Under the pieces are notes generated by a model that saw only the letters and a list, made by a program, of their open reading frames with translations, had not been told where the DNA came from and did not search any database. Positions 1 to 10,915 of a DNA stretch of 64,000 nt are shown here, piece after piece. Position 1 is the stretch's first letter, and each line of letters starts with the position of its first letter. The position numbers were made by a program, and so were the translations under genes. This DNA comes from Litsea cubeba (taxonomy: Eukaryota; Streptophyta; Magnoliopsida; Laurales; Lauraceae): the NCBI GenBank assembly GCA_012931725.1, contig CM022946.1, forward strand, positions 49,715,477 to 49,779,476. The letters are read 5' to 3'.

Positions 1-416
1 AGGTCAAAAGATCAAAACCAAAAACCAAAACCTGATCCCCTAACTTGCCACATACAGCCTGTTAGGTCACAAGATCAAAACCAAAATTGATCCCCCAACA
101 TTCCACATACAGCTTGTTGGGTCACACGGTCAAAACCAAACCCGACCCCCTAACCTGCCACATACAGCATGTTAGGTCACAAGGTCAAAACCCAAATCCA
201 CATCCCTGATGTCATCTTCAAAACTTTGCCTCGAGATGGTACGTGATCCCTTTCACTACCATAAAATCCCCCTGGAAGCTCAAAAGGCTACAAATACGAA
301 AAAGAAAGACTGCTCAAAGGCTGTTGGTCCAGTCATAGGCTCTCCTTCACAAATCTCTTCAAGGCACATCGACTGCAAAAGTTAAGCAACTCGTCGTTGT
401 ACCTCGAGGGGGCATT
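1..416 (+). mobile_element. 3' untranslated end of a Tat-type Ty3/gypsy element entering from the left
   Basis: No gene. This stretch matches about 23550-23966, which lies just upstream of another Tat LTR. It carries three hairpin-forming tandem units (about 39-176) and ends in a polypurine tract, GAGGGGG at 406-412, directly before an LTR start (TGTTGGCACC). I infer that it is the 3' end of an element whose body lies outside the window, so the LTR at 417 is that element's 3' LTR or a shared LTR. Confidence 0.75.
39..176. repeat. Tandem hairpin repeat, three units
   Basis: Each unit of about 55 bp has a stem of six pairs around a CCACATACAGC loop. Unit 1 pairs CCTAAC (39-44) with GTTAGG (61-66). 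Unit 2 pairs CCCAAC (94-99) with GTTGGG (116-121). Unit 3 again pairs CCTAAC (149-154) with GTTAGG (171-176). The T-A to C-G swap in unit 2 keeps the pairing. Confidence 0.8.
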
Positions 417-2845
417 TGTTGGCACCAAAAATGTCACTTTGCCTCTTCAAGATCCAAAGAGCTACATGAAGTCGCAACCTGCCATATATAGGCAATGCTA
501 CTTCCAAAACATCAAATCTTGTCAGAATCAAACAAAAACTGCAAGATCCTTCAAGACAGCCAAAAGAGGAGTACACAAGAAGTTTCGGGCCATTTCAAAA
601 TCATTTGGCCGAACTTCGCTCCTCCGGCAGCTAAAAAGGAGCTCCCGGAGGCAAAAGCATCGGAGACACCAAATCTTCGATCAGAGCCGATGGATGGTCT
701 CAAAATACATCCAAAAGGCTCCACGTCAAGTTCCGAGTTAAACTGACAACGTTTGACCCTACATCAACCCTCGAACAACTAAATCAGGCCTCGACAATGA
801 AGCTCCTCAAGACCATGGTTTCCAAGATAGAGCCTATGGATCATCTCAAAATGACTCCAATAGGTTCCTTGTCAAATTTCAAGTCAATCGGACATCGGTT
901 GACCGCACATCAAGCCGCGACATCTTCATCGCGACAAAAGCAAGTCTACTGGTGATAGGACCCCAAATGGCTTCAAAACTCAAACAAAAGCCTATGGTTG
1001 GTCTTATTTATTGCTCAGCAGGCTTCACCCCAAATTTCAGGTCATTCCGACATCGTTTGACCCAGTTTCAGCTTCTGACGGAAAATCGGCAGCTCTGCGC
1101 GACAAAGTCTTTGGCTTTCTCAGAAAATTGGAAACTTTGAAAAATAAAATGCAAGGATTCTCATCAGGTTTTCTATAGGGAAATCAGGCTAATAAATGAT
1201 CAAAAATGTCAAGGAAAAATATAGAAGAAAAAAAAGAATAAAAAAACAGCAAAAACGGACTCAAAACGGGACAAAAGGGGGGAAAACCCCCCAGGGTCGC
1301 AGGTGGGGCCCGGGATCGCCGGGAGGGCCCCGGAAACCCCGTTTTCCGCCTTTTTTTTCGTGATTCGAAGCGTCCGGCCTCTGATATTTTCCAAAATTCA
1401 TACTTTTGAGACACCAAATCCTTTGACATCTGTCAAAAACATGGGTTAATCATCAAGAGTATCGAAATTAACATTGATCGCCAACCGGTCAACCAAAAAA
1501 AGTGTGCTTGCTACTCGACCGATCGAGAAATCGACAAGACAGATGGCACCGACCCGCTGTTGGCAAACAATACCTGAAGTTTCATGGTATCCAATGTCGA
1601 TCTACATGAAGATCCATCGATGATCATCGCCAGAAGAATTCCAAAAGACGCGGCACGGCCCGCGACTCTTCAACTGCTTGGCGACCACTTAATGCGATTA
1701 ATTGACTAGCTTTATTACAGTCATTAATCCATTTCTTTAGACAGCCCAATCAGAAGCAAGCATTCAGGAGTTACAAGTCAAGAGATTCATGGCATTTAAC
1801 CCATGAAACTCCTCCCAACATGGCGATTAAAGGCGATTAAATGCCCTCAATCTCCTCCGGCCAATCAGAAGCCAAGGAAAAGGAGTTACAAAATAAAGGA
1901 ATTAAATCCTGTAACTCGTCCCATTATGCGGCTTAATGACAATAAAAGCCCATAAACCCTCCTAAATGGCTACCAAAAAGCCTATAAATAGGAGAGCACT
2001 CCAAGAAGAAAGAACAGCACAGACAACACAGAAAACACACAACAGACTGCAGAAAATCTGGAAACTCAGACAGAAAAAGGCATCACAAAGAGAAAACTCT
2101 GCGGAAATTCTACACCGACCACCGCTACAAGGTGACAAAAGTCCCTTGGGGGGTACCCCCTAAGGTCCTTGCCTTCTCCTTCTGCCTCCAAATGGCTTAG
2201 ACGTGGCTTTTCAGCCCGTCTACTTAGTTTTTTATTGGACATAGGACCTCCTTTTGGTCTTTGTCCTCTAAAAACCTGAGGTTATAGCCAAGCCAAGCGA
2301 ATCAATAGCATCCTCTGTTCTCATCTGCATGGATGATGGTGAAGTCCACATATGGCTTGCGACCGTCAATCTGATTGGGTCCCCCACAATCTCCTGAGAA
2401 GTTAGATCCTCCTTTTCTTGCTTTTCATTGTAGTTTGTATTTTTTTTAAAAAGACAAAAATCACAACTCTTGTCTTTCATTATTGATAAGGATTGTAAAT
2501 CAGCTATAAACGCCTAAATCGGCTATAAATGCCAAAAATCGACTATAAACGCCAAAATGGGCTATAAATGCCAAAAAAATTGCCTTTCACAGCAAATCAA
2601 GAAAATGTCTCTTTTCTTAAATATATATGCAATGGAAAACTTGAAAGAAGTTGATTTCCTTTTTACTTGCGAAGGTTGATCTCCGGATCACCACTTGCAA
2701 TTTCAAGTAAAATAGAAAATCCGGCATACCCACACAAAAGAAATGTTAAAGCACGCCTCTACCCCTCGGTTACGAAAGGGTCGGACCCAACGGACTCCCA
2801 CGTCCGCCGACCTCGGTAGAACCGAGCGGAAGCGCTGTTCCATCA
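417..2845 (+). repeat. Tat LTR (left copy), about 2.43 kb
   Basis: It begins TGTTGGCACC after a polypurine tract and ends TCCATCA, the same ends as the LTRs at 23967-26501 and 30602-33142. A TATA box lies at 1983-1990, then a leader with GGTACCCCC. Three copies of a CGGCTATAAATGCC-like motif lie at about 2513-2575. It is about 100 bp shorter than the other Tat LTRs because one internal quasi-repeat unit is missing around 780-815. The downstream side is not a primer site but RT coding sequence, so this LTR is joined abnormally to the next element. Confidence 0.85.
1983..1990 (+). promoter_or_regulatory. TATA box of left Tat LTR
   Basis: TATAAATA in the context GCCTATAAATAGGAGAGC. The same motif stands at the same relative position in the other Tat LTRs (25670, 32297 and, on the minus strand, 63039-63032), so it is the likely core promoter. 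Transcription would start about 30 bp downstream. Confidence 0.7.
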
Positions 2846-2850
2846 CTTTT

Positions 2851-4520
2851 GGACCCCATTTGGCGTGTATTACTACACTGTCATGCCATTTGGTCTGAAA
2901 GTTGCTGGTGCCACATATCAGAGGGCTATGATGAAGATATTCCAAGATATGCAGCATAAGACGGTTGAATGTTACGTTGATGACCTCTCAGTCAAAAGTA
3001 AAAGAAAAGAAGATTATCTCGAAGACCTTCGAGAAGTCTTCCTCCGGCTTCGCAAACACAAACTGCGAATGAATCCTCTAAAATGCTTCTTCGGCGTCTC
3101 GACGGGTAAGTTCCTCGGATTCTCAGTTTGGAAAGCTGGAATAGAGCTTGACCCCATAAAAGTCAAAGCCATTCTAGAAATGCCCTCTCCAAGAACCTTG
3201 AGAGAACTCAAAGGGCTTCAAGGGAGATTGGCCTACATCAGACGGTTCATCTCCAATCTTTCGGAGAAATGCCGTCCATTCTCCCGGTTGATGAAAAAAG
3301 GTGTAAACTTTGTCTGGGATACTGAATGTGAAGCTGCATTCCAAGATATCAAGTCATACCTGACAAAACCTCCAGTGTTAGCTGCTCCTACCACTGGAAA
3401 ACCATTCATCTTGTACACAAGAGCCCTTAATCACTCTCTGGGAGCTCTGCTTGCACAAGAAAATATTGAAAGAAAAGAAGCTGCTCTATATTACCTCAGC
3501 CGCATGCTAGTAGGTGCAGAGCATCGCTACTATCCAGTCGAAAAAGAATGTCTAGCAGTGATGTTCGCCATACAAAAGCTACGTCACTACTTGCTTTCCA
3601 ACACAGTCTACCTAGTCTCAAGGGTCAACCTCTTGAAGGTCCTTTTCACAAAGGCAGGTTCTCTCAATGCCCGACTGGCAAAATGGTCCATCCTTCTATC
3701 AGAATTTGATATTAGGTATGTACCACAAAAGGTAATCAAAGGGCAAACTCTAGCGGACTTCCTCGCGGAGCATCCATTGCCTAAAGATTCTCCACCACGA
3801 GATGATCTCCCAGACGAACCAGTCTACAATGTGGAGACTTTCTCACAAAATGCTTCCTGGGACATGTACTTTGACTGAGCAACCAGGACAAATGAAAAAA
3901 GACAGCTGATCTCGGGAGTTGGCATCCTCTTTGTTAGCCCCGGGAAATACATGATTCCACATGCTTTCTCACTACTGGAACCATGCACAAACAATGCAGC
4001 TGAATATCAAGCTCTGATCCTAGGATTGGAACTCGCCATCGAATCCGGTATCACCATGGTGGAAGTCTTTAGAGACTCTCAACTGATCGTCAACCAGATG
4101 AATCAGAAATTTGAAGTCAGGAAGCCTGATTTGCTCCCTTACTACAACAAGGCACAATCGCTTCTGCAAAAGTTTGACATCTGTCACATCACCCACATTC
4201 GTGGAGGTAAAAACATACGTGCAGATGCCCTGGCTAGACTTGCCGCATCTATGGCAATCCAGGAAGGGGAAAACATGCAAATCACAGTGTGCGATAGAAG
4301 AATCCTTCCTCCTCTTAACACACACCAAGCAGTTGCTGAATGCCACCAAGTGGTTGGAAGTCGAATTTCAACCCTTCAAACTTCAATCGGCGACTGGAGG
4401 GATCCGTTCATTGATTACATTATGTTCGAAATCCTACCTGAAGATCCAAAAGAATGGGTAAGCATCCAAAGGCGAACCCCAAGCTTTCATTTGGATATTC
4501 CTTTAAAAATCCTTTCAGGA
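2851..4520 (+). pseudogene. Tat pol fragment: partial RT, RNase H and archaeal-type RNase H
   Basis: The frame opens in the middle of RT (PFGVYYYTVMPFGLK), directly after the LTR end, so gag, protease and the first part of RT are absent. The catalytic YVDD is present, followed by the RNase H region and then a second RNase H of the archaeal type (NNAAEYQALILGLELAIESG), the mark of the Tat lineage. A TGA at 3876-3878 falls just after the first catalytic Asp of the second RNase H. A one-base deletion near 4515, relative to the copy at about 42700, shifts the frame before integrase. The sequence closely resembles 41030-42720. It is non-functional: no promoter-to-gag path and no gag. Confidence 0.85.
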
Positions 4521-5650
4521 AATCCTTCAACGGAGTACTTCTACGCTGCTTGTCACAACAAGAGGCTGAAGAAACACTCAAAGAAGTTCATGCTGGTCTT
4601 TGCGGAGCTCATTAGGCTGGTCCCAAGCTCTATGATCAGATAAAAAGGTTAGGTTATTACTGGCCTACCATGGTAGCTGACGCAATGCAATTTGCTAAGC
4701 GCTGCCAACAATGCCAAGTTCATGGAGATTACATTCACATGCCTCCAGAATGGCTACATCCAACAGCGATTTCATGGCCTTTCGAAGCCTGGGGTATGGA
4801 CATCATAGGTCCTATTTCTCCCCCTTCGAGCAAAGGTCATCACTTTATCTTCGCCGCTACGGATTATTTCTCCAAGTGGTCAGAAGCATTTGCGCTCAAC
4901 GAAATGAAGACCTCATCAGTCCTTCAGTTCCTGCACACCAACATCATTTGTCATTTCGGCATACCCAAAAGATTCGTCCATGATAACGGACCAGAATTCC
5001 GGGATCATCGATTCTACAGGTTCTGCAATAAATACAAAATCCAAAACTGTCATTCAACTCCATACAATCCGGCAGCAAACGGATTAGCAGAAGCTTTCAA
5101 CAAGACACTCTGCAAAATCCTCAAGAAGATGGTCTCTAGTCACAAAAGAGATTGGAGAGACGAAATGTCTGAAGCTTTGTGGGCCTATCGAACCACCGTT
5201 CGAGGACCAACCCATAGCACACCATTCTCCTTGGTCTATGGATGCGAAGCTGTCGTGCCCTTGGAAGTACAAATCCCTTCCTTGAGGGTACACTTGCAAA
5301 ATGACATGACTCAAGAAAGCAATGTCAAATTGCGACTCGATGAGCTGGATAATCTCGATGAGAGACGGCTCGAAGCTCAACAAAGCATTGAACTTTACCA
5401 AGCACGCATGGCAGGGTCTTTCGACAAAAAGGTCAGGCAACACGCCTACAAAAAGGGTGACTTGGTTCTTGCGGTAAAAAGACCAATGGTCTTCGCTCAC
5501 AAGTCCAAAGGCAAATTTGAGCCAAAATGGGAGGGACCCTACGTCATCGACAAGGTTTTCTCCAACGACGCAAATGCACTCCTAAACATGGAAGGTGACA
5601 AATGTATGCTGCCCATCAACGGCAAGTTCTTAAAGCGGTACTACCCTTGA
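4521..5650 (+). pseudogene. Tat integrase domain
   Basis: The ORF from 4670 ends in KFLKRYYP. It shows the two zinc-finger cysteines (CQQC), then all three catalytic acidic residues: Asp in WGMDIIGP, Asp in HDNGPEF and Glu in GLAEAFNK. A long C-terminal DNA-binding part follows (FDKKVRQ, KWEGPYVIDKVF). The upstream zinc-finger histidines fall in the other frame because of the frameshift near 4515. Integrase joins reverse-transcribed DNA to the genome. The catalytic core looks sound, unlike that at 42739-43838, but the protein has no intact polyprotein to come from. Confidence 0.85.
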
Positions 5651-6310
5651 AGACTTACCCAACTGGGTAAGAGCAATGCCTGTACGGCCAAAACCGGTTT
5701 CCAGGTACATGCTCACTAAACCCACATTTTTTAGAATTTTCATGTCAAATGTTAAAATTTTTAGAAATTTAAACAATGTTTACTTTCATCGTTTCATTGT
5801 TCAAAAATCCAAGTTTAGGAACCTTTCCCTAACTTGACCAAAATTTTCAACCCTTGAACCCAAAAATCATGGTTTGAAACAAAATCCGGATTCAGGGATT
5901 TCCACCCTAGTCCACCCTACCTTTTACCGCCTAAATGGTTTTAGGTCAAAACTTATGACCCTCGTGTCTTTAAACAAAAAAAAAGGTTTTTTAAAAAGCT
6001 GCGGGGAAGCGACGCTTAGTTGATACTCGTACAAATTGGAAGCATGCGAACCACGTTCGACACTTCCAAAATAGCAGGGAAGCGACATTTCGTCGATACT
6101 TGCAAAATCCAAAATCGTGGAGATGCAACATTTCAGTTGATATCCACAACCCAAATTTCAAAGGTTCGAAAAAAGCTAAAAAACCATGGAGACGCGACAT
6201 TTCAGTTGATATCCATGACCCAAAGGCTCGAGAAAACCACAAGTTTCAAAAAAATCATGGGGAAACGACATCAAGTCAGTACCCGCAAAACCAAAATTGT
6301 TTGAAAAGCA

Positions 6311-6430
6311 AGGATGCGACATTCCATCGATACTTGCACCCAAATCCGCGAGGATGCGACATTCCATCGATACTCGTAACCGAATGAGCAAGGATGCGAC
6401 ATTCCATCGATACTTGCAAGAACATTCAGC
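6311..6430 (+). repeat. 40-bp tandem repeat (AGGATGCGACATTCCATCGATAC)3, core shown in part
   Basis: Three units begin at 6311, 6351 and 6391, an exact 40-bp period. Each holds GCGACATTCCATCGATAC followed by a less conserved tail. Weaker relatives lie upstream at about 6000-6300. The same array is at about 44521-44640. Confidence 0.85.
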
Positions 6431-6474
6431 AGGGAGGCGACTTTTAGTCGATACTTGCATTTTTGAAAATCAAA

Positions 6475-6690
6475 CCGGCTATAAATGCCACCAAAACAGG
6501 CTATAAATGCCACAAACCGGCTATCTATGCCACCAAAACAAACCGGCTATCAATGCCACAGAACAAAACCGGCTATCAATGCCATAAAACAAAAAAAATT
6601 GGCTTTCAAAAAACCCGGCTATCAATGCCACAAACCCGGCTATAGATGCCACCAAAACCGGCTATCAATGCCACAAATCGTCTATTAATG
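6475..6690 (+). repeat. Array of CGGCTATAAATGCC-like units
   Basis: About ten short units of the form GGCTATAAATGCCAC or GGCTATCAATGCCAC. They match the three or so units present within each Tat LTR (about 2513-2575, 26170-26230, 32812-32870). Many contain TATAAAT. Confidence 0.8.
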
Positions 6691-7085
6691 GCACAAAAAA
6701 AAAGCTGGCTCTCATGCCAAAAATTGGCTTCCATGCCACAAACAAAAATCTAGCTTCCATGCCAAAACAATCATTTGACAAAAGATTTTTACAAAATGAC
6801 AAGCTTTTGATCAAATCCCATTTAGGAATCACTTTCATCACAAAAAGATTTAAGTGAGCGTAAGAAAAACAAAAAAAAAACATCCCATTTAGCAATTACT
6901 TTCATCACAAAAAGATTTAAGTGAGCGTAGGGAAAAAAAAAGAGTACCAAAAAATACATGCGGTACCAAAAAAACAGTAAGCGTTCCCAAGCACTACAAA
7001 AAAAAAAGAGTACCAAAAAATACATGTGGTACCAAAAAAAAGGGAAGAAGGATAGTTTCTGTTACAAGAAAAAAAAAAAAGGAGC

Positions 7086-9521
7086 TCAACCAAAAATGGT
7101 CTCCAGCCAAGATTTTAGCTCCTCAAGCAAACTTTTGGCCTCAGCCGTCAGGGATTCCAAGGCACGCTTCTCCAGGAACTTGCCATGAGATGCTGGAGAA
7201 TGCTGCAATCCTTCTTTCACAACGGGAAGCTTATCCCGAGCAGTTTTTCATTGTTTGTTCTCTTGAGACCTCCTTTCAAGAACTCGATCAGCATCTGCAA
7301 CCCGGCGAATCAGAGCACTCTCCCTATCGCGAGCCTTTGTTATAGCAGCCCACTTGGCAGCGACTTGTGCCTTCAAATGCTCAAGACGTTTCCTGGCCTC
7401 ATCGACCTCCCTATCAAGGATCTTAAGGTCATCTGTCAGCCCAATGATGGCTAGCTCTTTTAAGTTCTTCTCTCGGACTATCTGCTTCCTGCTTTGTGCA
7501 GCCTCATCCAGGTCAGACTTAGCCTTATCAGTAGGGTCCAGGAACATCTCCTTGAAGAACTGGTCATCAGCAAAACCCATGGTCTCAAACCACTTGTCAC
7601 CCAGCGCAATGATCCTATCAACGATCGCCCTGGCACCTGTGACATCCAGACCAGCCTCTTCGGCATCACTGAGAATCTCATGCACATGCTGGATCATGCC
7701 AAATCCGGCATCCAAGTGTCCAGCAGGGAGAGTCTTAATCCAATCGCTCAGAACCCGCACCACCACCTTCTTCGCAAAAAGAAGAGATGGCCTAGCTGAA
7801 GATTCGCCCCGCTCCGTCGGTCGGCTGCCCATGTCATGCCCCATTGGAAGAGGAACAAAAGAACTCTTTCCAGTTGGAGCTGCTGGAGAAGGAATCTCAG
7901 CACGAGGTATCTCCTCAACAGTGTCAGAACTGGTCCCGGGAGCCTCTACCTCTGGATCGACCTCTGGCATCCCTTGCTCTGGTTCTGAAGGAAGCAACGG
8001 ACTCTCCGCTGTCACCTCAAAACCTGCCAAAGAAACAAAAAAAGGTATGAATATGATCCTGTTTGAAAATCATTATCAGGGTTATCACTACAAAATACCT
8101 TCTTCGACGATTGGCAGAACACTCTCTTCCTCCATGAACTCATCGGAAGCATCATCAACATTTGCATCCATCTATGGTTCAAAGTCATCAGAATCCTATG
8201 GCAAGTCAGCTGACAAGAAAAATGTTAGCAAACCAAGTCACAGACACAAAAGAAAAGAAAGCAAAAGAAGTTATACCAATTAGAGATTCTGGATTCACTC
8301 CAGAGTCCCTCGGTTCTTCTTCAGGTGCCCCGACAGGATCCGTCACCACCTCATCGATTGGAACCTCAGGCGTCGCCAAATCTTCCTCTGCTAAAAAAAA
8401 GAGGAGCAGCAGGGAGAGAAAACAAATCAAGACATGGAAAAATCCCATGAAAAGAAATGGAAAGAGAAAGAGGAAGAATCATACCTTCACCAACAGTCTC
8501 TTCTTCTTGGCTTATCTTCTCTGGAGGGTCGTCAACATCCACTGGCACATCCTCATTAATAGTAAGAGGGACTTCTATGTCAGGAGAATCCTCATATTGC
8601 CCTTTGCTGCGATGATGACTCCTCTTCCTCTTACTCCTGCGGGCTCGCTTCTTAGTGGAACCTGCCCCGCTGTCAGAGTCAGGTCTCTCACTTGACTCCT
8701 CACTGGATGGTCTACTCTTGCCAGTGGACTCCACGGAAGCTTGCCTCTATGCCGCTTGCATCCAAGCATTAAGTTCAGCTTCCTCCTCTTCTAACTACTC
8801 TAAAGCCACATCAGGTATTTCTTTAACAGCTTCAGAACCAATGACGCCTGGTCACCGAGAAAGCCTATCTTGTGCTTCTCTCCAGAAAGGAAGGCCCAAA
8901 CTTCCTCTCACCGGACGCCATCCGACTTTCCAAGGCCCTTTCCAGATGCAAGCTTCACATCAAGCTCCTTCTTGGAAAGCCCCCAATATGCCGAAAAGCT
9001 CTCCGCGAACCACTTCGCAAAGCCGGCAGTCCGGGAAGTCGACAACACAGGATAAGAGATCATGGCTGTAGTGTCTTCCGCACTATAGAAAGCCCATGCA
9101 TTTCTCCCTTCCTGTAAACCTCCAAAGCGCTTCACCATGCTTGAAGGCGCTCCAACAACGCCATGAGAAAAGCCCAACTACAAAGCAAAGTGAGATGGTG
9201 CATATGGCTGGATGTTGACGAAAAGATGTTTACGGTGCACCATCGTGCCAACACGTATGTTGAAAAGCCACTCTTCTGCGTTCGTCAAGGAGTAATGCTT
9301 TCCCGACCCCGCCCTGGTAGAGTCTCGGGAGGCACAAAAATCAAAAGCCTTATTCCGCAACTCCGGAGAAAGCTTCACAGAAGTCTGCCCCATCTCGATG
9401 TCCGTGAGCCGTCGGATCCCATGCGGGCAAACAAAAGTGATTCGGACACGGCTTTGCCCTTAGCCAGCCGAATCATCAGAGGATCATCATCCTGTGCAGC
9501 ACCCAGCTGGTGGAAGTCAGG
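7086..9521 (-). pseudogene. Antisense PMD gene of Tat element, 3' part (C-terminal exons)
   Basis: This is the downstream part of a minus-strand gene lying antisense inside a Tat element. The final exon (8023-7086) encodes a Pro/Glu-rich stretch, then a long coiled coil rich in Glu, Lys, Arg and Leu. Upstream are a 111-bp exon (8209-8099), an exon of about 110 bp (8390 or 8387 to 8277) and an exon ending at 8485, with GT donors and AG acceptors at each edge. From 9521 to about 8910 the frame continues a plant mobile domain (FHQLGAAQDDDPLMIRLAKG, then YAPSHFAL and LGFSHGVVG). Lesions: TGA at 7250-7248 where the other copy has TGG, TAG at 9180-9178, and a frameshift near 9400. The Tekay element separates it from its 5' part at 20690. 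PMD function is unknown here; PMDs are known from MAIN-like proteins and transposons. Confidence 0.75.
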
Positions 9522-9526
9522 ACAGT
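9522..9526. repeat. TSD of Tekay element, left
   Basis: ACAGT, repeated at 20685-20689 directly after the right LTR. Confidence 0.9.
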
Positions 9527-10033
9527 TGTAAGACCCCGACCCGAGAGACCTCGTTTAGAGTTGTTTAAGTGGTGTTTTAGTTTTAAGTGTGTTTAGTAGT
9601 TTTTGGACTAGTTGGGGATTAGAATAGCTTTTATGATAGCTTTGGGGAATTTGGAGAGCCTTTTGATGTGTGGGACCCTTTGGGGGTTCTTGTTACGAAT
9701 TGTGTGAGATTGGGGGCTTACCGATGATTTTCACGAATCGTGTTTTTAACCCCATTGAAATTATCTTGTTAATCTCTACAACTTTCATGTTGACATCGTT
9801 TTCATTTGAGGACCTTAAACCCGATTTTTCACTAATTGATGGCAAAATGGTCTTTTTACCCAAAAATCTGGACACCGATTTCAATGTCACCAAAATGTGC
9901 AAAATATATACTTTTTGGAAACTAGAAATTTTGCCGATCAACTTTGTCTTCTTCGTCAAATTCATTTGAAGCCCCGAAAACCACGTTTTGAGCCCGAGAA
10001 GTCTTTTAAGTTGTGGGCCCCATCCTCACTTAC

Positions 10034-10041
10034 TATATATA
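10034..10041 (+). promoter_or_regulatory. TATA box of Tekay 5' LTR
   Basis: TATATATA in the context CACTTACTATATATAGAAAGC, about 510 bp into the LTR. The sequence downstream is CT-rich and leads to AAAACCCTAGAGG. The same motif is at 18100-18107 in the 3' LTR. Confidence 0.6.
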
Positions 10042-10750
10042 GAAAGCTTCTTCTTCTTTTTCCCATTTCTGGCAAAAACCCTAGAGGAGAAGAGAAATCC
10101 CAGCCCTAAGGGTTTTCCCTTACCTTTTCTTGCCTCTTCATCTTCAATCCCCCACTAAACTAGTGCTAATGGAAGATTAGAGGCTATAATCTTCTTCCTC
10201 ATCTCAAGGCCTTCGTCTTGACACCAATTTTGAAGAAAACCGCCCACTCCAAGATTTACTTTGGACAACACCTTGCCTTTTGAAGAACTTCTTTGTAAGT
10301 GTTTTTCCTAAAAGTTTTATAATCTTGTTTGTTTAGCCCTAGGGTAACTCTATTTCAATTATTGGAAGATTCCGTTTTGTTTTAATTGGATTTTGATAAT
10401 CTAGGGTTTGGATTTGGGGGTTTTGTGTATAGGTGTTTGATTGTGGACCTAAGAGGTGATTAGAGCTCAAATTGGTTTGCAATTGGACCCAAGGCAAGTG
10501 GATGAAATGATTCTCATGTGTTTATCATGTTTTCTGCAAAGATCTTGATTTGTCTTCATTGATGGTTTTATTGATTTATCATGTTTGATGGTTTAGTCTT
10601 ATTGATTTTGAATGATGAATTGATGAGATAATGAGGTCAGGGAATAGCCCAATTAATTGTGAAGATATGTATGGAAGAAGGGGAAAGAAAGGAAATGGAT
10701 TGGAGTTGGACAAGAGAAGAATTCAACCAAATGGGTTGAAATTCGCTACA

Positions 10751-10915
10751 GGACCGATCGATCGCCCGTCAGGTCCGATCGATCGGACTGTAAATAACTG
10801 AGAGGGTTCTCAGGACCGATCGATCGCCCATCAGGTCCGATCGATCGGACTGTAAATAACTGGAAGCAAATTCAGGACCGATCGATCGGCCAAGGAGTCC
10901 GATCGATCGGACTGA
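10751..10915 (+). repeat. Three 62-bp repeats with GATCGATC palindromes (Tekay 5' LTR)
   Basis: The perfect 16-bp palindrome GTCCGATCGATCGGAC occurs at 10773-10788, 10835-10850 and 10897-10912, each preceded by a GGACCGATCGATCG half. The period is 62 bp. Confidence 0.9.

Larger units (their letters stand above)
5651..7085 (+). repeat. Non-coding Tat block between integrase and antisense gene
   Basis: No gene on the plus strand. It holds AT-rich spacer (5700-5990), a family of units with GCGACATT and CGATAC motifs (about 6000-6445), an array of CGGCTATAAATGCCAC-like 15-20-bp units (about 6475-6690), GGCTTCCATGCCA variants to 6770, and A-rich spacer with repeated GTACCAAAAAATACATG (about 6945-7035). 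The counterpart in the second Tat copy is 43839-45331, in the same order. Confidence 0.75.

Noticed and set aside
39..176. Regular repeats that could suggest a CRISPR array
   Set aside because: Units are imperfect, spacers are near-identical, no cas genes are present, and the setting is a plant retrotransposon.
7354..8283. Plus-strand 309-codon ORF opposite the antisense exon (and 45588-46796)
   Set aside because: It is the mirror of the minus-strand coding exons. Its Ser-rich composition follows from Glu/Lys/Arg codons on the other strand, and it shows no motif.
9670..9969. 99- and 90-codon ORFs on both strands, repeated at 17737-18036
   Set aside because: They lie in the U3 part of the Tekay LTRs; both copies are young duplicates, so identity is not evidence of coding.
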